The position numbers and the translations under genes were made by a program. A DNA stretch of 10,780 nucleotides from Bryobacteraceae bacterium (GTDB lineage Bacteria > Acidobacteriota > Terriglobia > Bryobacterales > Bryobacteraceae): contig JAICMB010000063.1 in NCBI GenBank assembly GCA_025929455.1, positions 1 to 10,780 of the forward strand. The letters are read 5' to 3'. Under the pieces are notes generated by a model. It searched no databases. It saw only the letters and a list, made by a program, of their open reading frames with translations, and was not told where the DNA came from. Shown here piece by piece: positions 6,104 to 10,780 of this stretch; positions within the stretch are counted from its first letter, which is position 1; every line of letters begins with the position of its first letter.

Positions 6104-6960
6104 AATACGCAGTCAACACTCTGCTGTGGACGGCCGCATTCGACAAGTCGCATCTCGATCTGCTGCCGCGCATACGCGAGGGAGGGTTCGACGGTGTTGA
6201 GGTCGCTCGCTTCGCTTTCGATGGTTTTCCCGCCGTTGCCGTGCGACGGGCGGCCGAGGCAGCGGCCCTCGAGGTGATCATATGCTCGGCATTGACTGAT
6301 GGCATGAGCCTCATCCGGCGTGAAACGCACGATCAGGCGCTCGAATTTCTTCGCACGGGAATCCGCGCCGCCGCGGACTCCGGAGCCAAGCTGTTGGTGG
6401 GTCCGTTCTGCTCGCCGGTCGGATATCTGCCGGGGCGACGGCGCACGCCCGACGAATGGACCCTGGCTGTTGATGGCCTGCGCGCACTGGGGCCTTTGCT
6501 TGACGACGCGGGCGTGTCGCTCGCGTTGGAACCGCTGAACCGCTTTGAAACATCCTTCTTAAATACAGCGGCGGACGCGGCGGCCCTGTGCGACGCGGTC
6601 GGGAACCCCCGCATCGGCGTGTTGTTCGACACCTTTCACGCCAATATTGAAGAGAAATCCCTCGGCTCGGCGCTGACATCGCTCGGATCGCACCTGCTTC
6701 ACGTACATACCTGCGAAAACGATCGCGGTATCCCGGGCAGCGGCCACATCGAGTGGGACGAGTTATTCAAGACGCTTGCCGAACTGCACTACAACCAATG
6801 GCTCACCATCGAGAGCTTCGGATCTGCGATTCCGGAAATTGCGGCCGCCGCCTGTATCTGGCGCGACCTTGCGCCATCACCCGAGGCCATCGCGTTCGAG
6901 GGAGTTCAATTTTTGAAAACGGCAGCGCACGAAACGACCGTACGCCGCCAGAGTGTATAA
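6100..6960 (+). CDS. TIM-barrel sugar epimerase, D-tagatose/D-psicose 3-epimerase-like
   Basis: This 286-residue protein belongs to the xylose isomerase-like TIM-barrel superfamily (AP endonuclease 2 fold). The metal and catalytic residues of ketose 3-epimerases are all present: Glu144 in LALEPLNRFE, Asp177 and His180 in LFDTFHANIEE, His203 and Arg209 in HVHTCENDRGIPG, and Glu238 in TIESFGS. From memory, the intervals between them equal those of Pseudomonas cichorii D-tagatose 3-epimerase (Glu152, Asp185, His188, His211, Arg217, Glu246), a constant offset of 8. The GSGHIEWDELFKTL motif is also typical. The reaction would be C3 epimerisation of a ketose, but the natural substrate cannot be read from the sequence. 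It is translationally coupled by ATGA to the upstream cupin protein. The final codons overlap the -10 element of the next gene. Confidence 0.88.
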   Translation: MKYAVNTLLWTAAFDKSHLDLLPRIREGGFDGVEVARFAFDGFPAVAVRRAAEAAALEVIICSALTDGMSLIRRETHDQALEFLRTGIRAAADSGAKLLVGPFCSPVGYLPGRRRTPDEWTLAVDGLRALGPLLDDAGVSLALEPLNRFETSFLNTAADAAALCDAVGNPRIGVLFDTFHANIEEKSLGSALTSLGSHLLHVHTCENDRGIPGSGHIEWDELFKTLAELHYNQWLTIESFGSAIPEIAAAACIWRDLAPSPEAIAFEGVQFLKTAAHETTVRRQSV

Positions 6961-6961
6961 T
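6956..6961 (+). promoter_or_regulatory. perfect TATAAT -10 element for the YIP1-like gene
   Basis: TATAAT overlaps the stop codon of the epimerase gene and lies 19 bases before the ATG at 6981, implying a leader of roughly 12 bases. No good -35 hexamer is visible at 16-18 bases upstream. The position and perfect match support a real promoter, but it is not proven. Confidence 0.45.
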
Positions 6962-6980
6962 CGCGAGACACGGAGTAATT

Positions 6981-7703
6981 ATGGCTGATCACGCTACCGC
7001 CCTCGTACCCGAGAAGAAAGGCTCCGCCCTGGACGGCATTTCGGGCATGTTTAACGCATTTATCGATCCCGCCGCTACCGCCCGCAACATGCGAAGCCCC
7101 TGGGCCTGGATTTTCCCATTCCTCGCGATTTGCATCGCAACCACTTTCATAACGCTCGCGATGATCCCCATCACGCTGAACGTTATGCGCATGAACCCGC
7201 CCAACGGTGCGACGGGTGAACAACTTAACAGGATACTGAGCGTCACTGGAACCATCATGCACGGGACGGCTTACGGCAGCCCCATTATGATTGGCATTTT
7301 CCTGGCCATATTCGCTGCTCTGATCCTCGCCATGTGCAGTATCTTCAGCATCAAAACAAAGTTTCGTGATGTGTTCTCGGTCCTTTGCGCTTGCGGCATG
7401 ATCACGCTGCTGCAGGCTGTGGCGGGTTACCTGGTGATCCGCGCGAAGGGGGCAGACATCCAGAGCATGCAGCAGCTAAAACCGTCGTTCGGTCTCGATA
7501 TTTTCTTCGCCGATCTGAAGGGACCCGGCTTCGCACTGCTGAACTTCTTCTCGATTTTCGAGATCTGGTACATCATCATGCTCGGGTTGGTGTTCGCGTA
7601 CATGGTGCGCACTAAGAAATCGCAGGCTTTCCTGGCGACATCGCCGGCCTGGATTGTGCCGCTGTTGCTGTCGGTGGTTGGCGCGATGTTCCAGCGCGGA
7701 TAG
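6981..7703 (+). CDS. YIP1-family-like integral membrane protein
   Basis: This 240-residue protein has about five membrane helices (residues ~41-64, 98-122, 130-154, 182-208 and 221-238) after a hydrophilic N-terminus. That N-terminus carries a GMFNAFIDPAATARNMRSPW segment, which is typical of bacterial YIP1-domain proteins (an F..P..T/A...R motif before the first helix). The bacterial members have no established function. The start at ATG 6981 is supported by CGGAG (6971-6975), five bases upstream. The frame is open further upstream to 6753, but that part overlaps the epimerase gene and looks like non-coding frame. It ends 9 bases before the convergent dehydrogenase gene with no obvious terminator. 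The family assignment comes from helix pattern and N-terminal motif, so it is moderate. Confidence 0.75.
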   Translation: MADHATALVPEKKGSALDGISGMFNAFIDPAATARNMRSPWAWIFPFLAICIATTFITLAMIPITLNVMRMNPPNGATGEQLNRILSVTGTIMHGTAYGSPIMIGIFLAIFAALILAMCSIFSIKTKFRDVFSVLCACGMITLLQAVAGYLVIRAKGADIQSMQQLKPSFGLDIFFADLKGPGFALLNFFSIFEIWYIIMLGLVFAYMVRTKKSQAFLATSPAWIVPLLLSVVGAMFQRG

Positions 7704-7712
7704 ACGCGCGAA

Positions 7713-8774
7713 TCACACTGCTGCGAGCACCGCGTCCGTCATCTGGGCCGTAGTATTCGATCCACCCAGGTCGGCGGTACGCACTTTGCCCTCGCTCAGA
7801 ACCGACGCCACCGCTTCTTCCAGATGAACGGCCGCACCATGCAGGTCGAGGTGATCGAGCATCATCGCCGCGGATACGATTGCGGCCAGTGGATTCACTA
7901 CGCCGCGTCCCGCGATGTCGGGCGCGGAGCCATGCACCGGTTCGAACATCGAGGGGTGCCGCCGCGTAGGATCGAGGTTCGCGCTCGGCGCTAATCCGAT
8001 GCTTCCTGTCACAGCTGCGGAGATGTCACTCAGGATGTCGCCGAACAAGTTCGACGCGACCACTACGTCGAAACTGCCGGGCCGGCGAATGAAATTCATA
8101 GCGGCCGCGTCCACCAGCAGCGATTCCGTCGTGATGTCCGGATATTCAGCTGCGACCTCCTGGAAGACACGATCCCACAGCACCATGCCGAAGCCTTGCG
8201 CGTTCGATTTCGTGATGGACGTCAGGCGCTTCTTCTCGTCGCGGCGGCGCGCCAGCTCGAATGCGAAACGGATGACGCGTTCCGTGCCATGCCGCGTGAA
8301 TACTCCGGCCTGCACCGCGACTTCCGCCGGGTGCGACTGGTGGACAAAGCCGCCCACCTGCGCATACTCGCCTTCGGTGTTTTCGCGCACCACCACCATG
8401 TCGATCGCGGGCGCGTCGCGTAACGGACACGGCACGCCCGAATACAAGCGCGCCGGCCGCACGTTTGCAAACTGATCGAAGCCGCGTCGGATCGGCAGCA
8501 ATAGCCCGTTTAGCGTGATGTGATCGGGAATGGCGGGATCGCCCACCGCGCCGAGCAGGATGGCATCTTTATTCCGCAGCAGGTCCAGCGCGTTCGCGGG
8601 CATCATGCACCCGTGTTCGCGGTAATACTGAGCGCCCCAAGCGAACTCTTCGTAATCGAATGCGGCTTGATAGCGCTTGCCTACGGCCGATAGCGCCTGC
8701 TGTGCGGCGGGAGTGACTTCCTGGCCCGCGCCGTCGCCCGGAATTACGGCAATGTGAAAGGTTTTCGTGTCCAC
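7713..8774 (-). CDS. tartrate dehydrogenase / D-malate dehydrogenase (decarboxylating)
   Basis: This NAD-dependent, metal-dependent enzyme belongs to the isocitrate/isopropylmalate dehydrogenase family; relatives oxidise and decarboxylate D-malate or tartrate. Numbered from the upstream ATG (8798), visible motifs are IPGDGAGQEV (19-28), GAVGDPAIPDHITLNG (83-98), RENTEGEY with the catalytic Tyr145, TKSN with Lys197, the metal aspartates Asp230, Asp254 and Asp258 (NLFGDILSD), PSANLDP (271-277), and the cofactor loop EPVHGSAPDIAG (286-297). The GDPAIPDHITL segment resembles E. coli DmlA and Pseudomonas tartrate dehydrogenase rather than LeuB. I choose GTG at 8774 (353 residues), preceded by GGA, because the longer form's ATG at 8798 overlaps a -10-like TACTAT. 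The 361-residue version remains possible. The upstream gene on the same strand ends about 87 bases before and may be co-transcribed. Confidence 0.88.
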   Translation of the reverse strand: MDTKTFHIAVIPGDGAGQEVTPAAQQALSAVGKRYQAAFDYEEFAWGAQYYREHGCMMPANALDLLRNKDAILLGAVGDPAIPDHITLNGLLLPIRRGFDQFANVRPARLYSGVPCPLRDAPAIDMVVVRENTEGEYAQVGGFVHQSHPAEVAVQAGVFTRHGTERVIRFAFELARRRDEKKRLTSITKSNAQGFGMVLWDRVFQEVAAEYPDITTESLLVDAAAMNFIRRPGSFDVVVASNLFGDILSDISAAVTGSIGLAPSANLDPTRRHPSMFEPVHGSAPDIAGRGVVNPLAAIVSAAMMLDHLDLHGAAVHLEEAVASVLSEGKVRTADLGGSNTTAQMTDAVLAAV

Positions 8775-8791
8775 GGAATTCCGTTTGTGCT

Positions 8792-8804
8792 TGTACATAG
8801 TACA
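8792..8804 (-). promoter_or_regulatory. palindromic operator candidate over the dehydrogenase -10 element
   Basis: TGTAC-ATA-GTACA is a perfect inverted repeat with 5-base arms and a 3-base centre. On the - strand it contains TACTAT (8802-8797), a -10-like hexamer placed about 22 bases before the GTG start at 8774. A regulator bound here would block transcription. A TTGCCA on the - strand is too far upstream (22-base spacer) for a standard -35. Confidence 0.35.
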
Positions 8805-8861
8805 GCAGCACAGTGCGGACGGCGTGGCAAATCGCGGAGGGGGACTGCTGCTAAAGCGGAG

Positions 8862-9293
8862 CTACTGCTCGCTTTCGCGCATGCGTGCTTCGACTTCGCC
8901 CATCACTTCAGGGCCGAGAATGCGGCAGCCGATCTCGCGCATGACTTCGCCCGCTTCGGCCACTTTGCCCATCAGCTTGATGGCAGTCAGATGACCCATG
9001 CGATACTCGCTGAGCGTCAGGCGGCGAAGGGCCTGCATGCGGATAGGCCGCATGGTGCGGTCCGCGCAGGGCATCAGGATGTACGTTTCATGCGCCCGCA
9101 ACTCGGAGCCATCCTCCTTTGTTTCGGCGAAGATCTGCGCGGTGAGTCCTACCTGAACGAAGTTGACGCGCCGGCCGTCGGTCTCCGGAAACAACGCCCA
9201 GAGTTCGCGCTCGGTTTCGATGTATTCTTCGTAATCGAACGACGACGGAAGCGGATAAGAGGACCGCGGGTCGAGAAAGGCGTACTGAGACAC
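8862..9293 (-). CDS. conserved-looking protein of unknown function, 143 residues
   Basis: I do not recognise this protein. It is soluble, with no membrane helix or signal peptide. The N-terminal half contains SQYAFLDPRSSYPLPSSFDY, then an acidic YEEYIETERELW helix and two probable strands (RVNFVQVGLTAQIFAE; ELRAHETYILMP). The C-terminal half is helical, ending in PEVMGEVEARMRESEQ. The start is decided by a perfect GGAGGT Shine-Dalgarno (9306-9301), 7 bases before GTG 9293. ATG codons at 9308 and 9356 are in frame, but the first would place the Shine-Dalgarno inside the gene and neither has its own. It lies just upstream of the dehydrogenase on the same strand and divergent from guaA. The ordered codon pattern and strong ribosome binding site make a real gene likely. 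Confidence 0.75.
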   Translation of the reverse strand: MSQYAFLDPRSSYPLPSSFDYEEYIETERELWALFPETDGRRVNFVQVGLTAQIFAETKEDGSELRAHETYILMPCADRTMRPIRMQALRRLTLSEYRMGHLTAIKLMGKVAEAGEVMREIGCRILGPEVMGEVEARMRESEQ

Positions 9294-9300
9294 TTGCACC

Positions 9301-9306
9301 ACCTCC
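9301..9306 (-). promoter_or_regulatory. ribosome binding site that sets the start of the 143-residue protein
   Basis: GGAGGT on the - strand is the full complement of the 16S anti-Shine-Dalgarno core. It sits 7 bases before GTG 9293, an ideal distance, and so argues for that start over the in-frame ATG codons at 9308 and 9356. Confidence 0.7.
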
Positions 9307-9423
9307 ATGCGGCGGCATCGCGCCACCCCATAGCTTGACTGAACTACCGGCTGCATGCGCTTACACGACGAGCACGCGTGCCGGGATCACCTACTTTTTC
9401 TGATTTCTTCCAGTCTGCTTTGT

Positions 9424-9440
9424 TTGACGTGCTTTGTCAA
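9424..9440. promoter_or_regulatory. face-to-face -35 elements forming an inverted repeat in the guaA divergent region
   Basis: TTGAC (9424-9428) and GTCAA (9436-9440) form an inverted repeat with a 7-base centre. On the + strand it gives TTGACG as a possible -35, with GATACG (9448-9453, 18-base spacer) as a poor -10. On the - strand it gives a perfect TTGACA (9440-9435) with CAGACT (9417-9412, 17-base spacer). It lies in the 234-base gap between the 143-residue gene and guaA, the longest non-coding stretch here. Nearer guaA, TTACAA (9466-9471) and TAATAT (9490-9495, 18-base spacer) are another candidate pair. No riboswitch or T-box fold was recognised. Confidence 0.35.
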
Positions 9441-9527
9441 GACGAAAGATACGCCTCGAACCGGCTTACAACAAAAAATGACAGATTTGTAATATAGAGC
9501 GCGAGGTGCGATCGCGTATGATCGGAC

Positions 9528-10780
9528 TTGACGCCCCAAATCACGGTCCTCGATGCGGGAGGACAGTACTGTCATTTGATTGCGCGCAAGGTGCGCGACC
9601 TCGGTGTTTACGCTGATGTGAAGCCCAGCGATACGCCGGCCGCGGAACTCGCCGGACGCAAGGGCATCATCATCTCCGGTGGACCGAGCAGCGTGTACGA
9701 GCCCGACAGCCCCCGCATTGACCCCGCGATCCTATTGCCGACACAACCTGCGGCGATTCTCGGCATCTGTTACGGGCAGCAGATCATAGCGCATGAGCTC
9801 GGCGGCATCGTCGAGAAAGGCGAGCGCGGCGAGTATGGGCTCGCGCATCTCGATGGCGTCCGCCCGCACCCGTTATTCGCCGGTGTGAATGGCGGCGGTC
9901 AGATATGGATGAGCCATCGCGACCTGGTCCGTGCGGCACCGCCGGATTTTGAAGTGCTTGCGACCACCGCGACCTGTCCGGTCGCGGCGATGGCCCACAC
10001 CAGCCGCGCGATCGCGGCTGTGCAGTTCCACCCCGAAGTAGTCCACACGCATGGCGGGTCGCGCATCCTGTCGAATTTTGTCTTCGACATTTGCGGCTGT
10101 GAGCGCGATTGGGAACCGCGCGGCCGCGTGGGTTCGCTTGAAAACGAAATTCACGAGCGCGCCGCCGGTCGCAACGTTTTCTTTTTCGTCAGCGGCGGGG
10201 TGGACTCTACCGTGGCCTACACGCTCTGCCTGCGAGCGCTAGGGCCGGAGCGTGTCTACGGCGTTTACGTCGACACCGGATTCATGCGTGAAGGCGAAAC
10301 GGATTATGTGCAGCGGCTGTTCGCGCAACTTGGTGCCGATGCCTTTCACATCGAAGATGCATCCGAGGAATTTCTCGCCGCGCTCGACGGCGTTTCCGAT
10401 CCCGAAGGCAAGCGCCACATCATCGGCGAAAAGTTCGTCGCGGTGCAGGATCGCGTTTTGAACACCGGGCACTTCCTCGATGGGCATTGGATTCTGGGGC
10501 AGGGAACCATTTACCCCGACACCATCGAGTCGGGCGGCGCGGCGAAAGCGGACGTCATCAAGACGCACCACAATCGCGTAGCGGGCATCCAGAAGCTGAT
10601 TGAGTCGGGCCGCGTAATCGAGCCGCTGGCTTCGTTTTACAAGGATGAGGTACGCGAGATCGGCGCGGAACTCGGTATCCCCGGCGAATTCCTGCACCGC
10701 CACCCATTTCCGGGACCCGGACTGGCGATTCGCTGCCTGTGCTCGGAGGCGACCGCCGGCACGGCACCGCGCGGGACCGG
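9528..10780 (+). CDS. guaA: GMP synthase (glutamine-hydrolysing), 3' end missing
   Basis: This enzyme makes GMP from XMP, glutamine and ATP, the last step of guanine nucleotide synthesis. The frame stays open for 417 codons to the window edge. Class I amidotransferase domain: Cys81 in GICYGQQ, His168 and Glu170 in VQFHPEV, and the early SGGPSSVYE motif. ATP pyrophosphatase domain: the P-loop SGGVDST (222-228), then GQGTIYPDTIES, IKTHHN and the XMP-binding HPFPGPGLAIR. The start must be TTG 9528: an in-frame TGA at 9519-9521 precedes it, and it places ITVLDAGGQY at the usual position near residue 5. The ribosome binding site is weak (CGGA). The LAIRCLCSEA and GFMRE segments look closer to the long, eukaryote-like form than to E. 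coli GuaA. The C-terminal dimerisation domain lies outside the window. Confidence 0.96.
   Translation, partial: MTPQITVLDAGGQYCHLIARKVRDLGVYADVKPSDTPAAELAGRKGIIISGGPSSVYEPDSPRIDPAILLPTQPAAILGICYGQQIIAHELGGIVEKGERGEYGLAHLDGVRPHPLFAGVNGGGQIWMSHRDLVRAAPPDFEVLATTATCPVAAMAHTSRAIAAVQFHPEVVHTHGGSRILSNFVFDICGCERDWEPRGRVGSLENEIHERAAGRNVFFFVSGGVDSTVAYTLCLRALGPERVYGVYVDTGFMREGETDYVQRLFAQLGADAFHIEDASEEFLAALDGVSDPEGKRHIIGEKFVAVQDRVLNTGHFLDGHWILGQGTIYPDTIESGGAAKADVIKTHHNRVAGIQKLIESGRVIEPLASFYKDEVREIGAELGIPGEFLHRHPFPGPGLAIRCLCSEATAGTAPRGT

Noticed and set aside
6753..6980. Upstream extension of the YIP1-like frame inside the epimerase gene
   Set aside because: It overlaps conserved epimerase codons and its translation is not protein-like, while ATG 6981 has a proper ribosome site.
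8804..8852. AGCAGCA and TGCTGCT inverted repeat between the 143-residue gene and the dehydrogenase
   Set aside because: Arms are only 7 bases with a 35-base loop and no T-run, so it is not a convincing terminator.
9508..9515. GCGATCGC octamer, the HIP1 repeat of cyanobacteria
   Set aside because: It is a single copy in GC-rich DNA and no other feature points to a cyanobacterium, so it is chance.
9518..9616. ATG at 9518 as the guaA start, or a leader peptide
   Set aside because: It is in a different frame from guaA, stops after 32 codons and resembles nothing. The in-frame TTG at 9528 gives a normal GuaA N-terminus without a frameshift.
1..10780. Mobile element, prophage, defence system, CRISPR array, tRNA or rRNA
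   Set aside because: I saw no transposase, integrase, terminal repeats, regularly spaced repeats or structural RNA signature on either strand.

Overview
The window is GC-rich (about 60% by eye) bacterial chromosome with tightly packed genes on both strands. It shows no rRNA, tRNA, insertion sequence, phage or CRISPR signal. The mix of genes suggests a soil-type, carbohydrate-degrading bacterium, and Acidobacteriota (Solibacter/Bryobacter-like) is my best guess. The clues are an apiosidase-like DUF4038 glycosidase, an rplS-rnhB-lepB-lepB block, a YIP1-family membrane protein, a tartrate/D-malate dehydrogenase and a long-form GMP synthase. The taxon is inferred from gene content and style, not from a marker gene.

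Left part (3-4310, + strand): the 3' part of a GH140-like glycoside hydrolase comes first. A housekeeping block follows: ribosomal protein L19 (rplS), ribonuclease HII (rnhB), an unrecognised 88-residue membrane protein, and two overlapping paralogous signal peptidase I genes (lepB). rplS has a promoter-like element upstream and a terminator-like hairpin downstream that ends just before the rnhB start codon.

Middle (4314-7703): a small VOC/glyoxalase-fold protein on the - strand converges on lepB with only 3 bases between the two stop codons. On the + strand there is then a two-gene unit: a 403-residue two-domain cupin resembling type I phosphomannose isomerases, joined by an ATGA overlap to a TIM-barrel epimerase that keeps the full metal and catalytic set of D-tagatose/D-psicose 3-epimerases. 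This pair looks like a dedicated sugar-isomerisation module and is the least ordinary functional unit here. A YIP1-like five-helix membrane protein follows, with its own perfect TATAAT element.

Right part (7713-10780): on the - strand lie an unrecognised 143-residue protein and, downstream of it, a tartrate/D-malate-type decarboxylating dehydrogenase with a palindrome over its likely promoter. On the + strand, across a divergent promoter region, guaA (GMP synthase) starts at a TTG codon and runs off the end of the window. Its sequence looks like the long, eukaryote-like form of the enzyme.

I found no convincing new defence or mobile system. The most useful items for follow-up are the cupin-epimerase pair, the tandem diverged signal peptidases and the two small proteins of unknown function.
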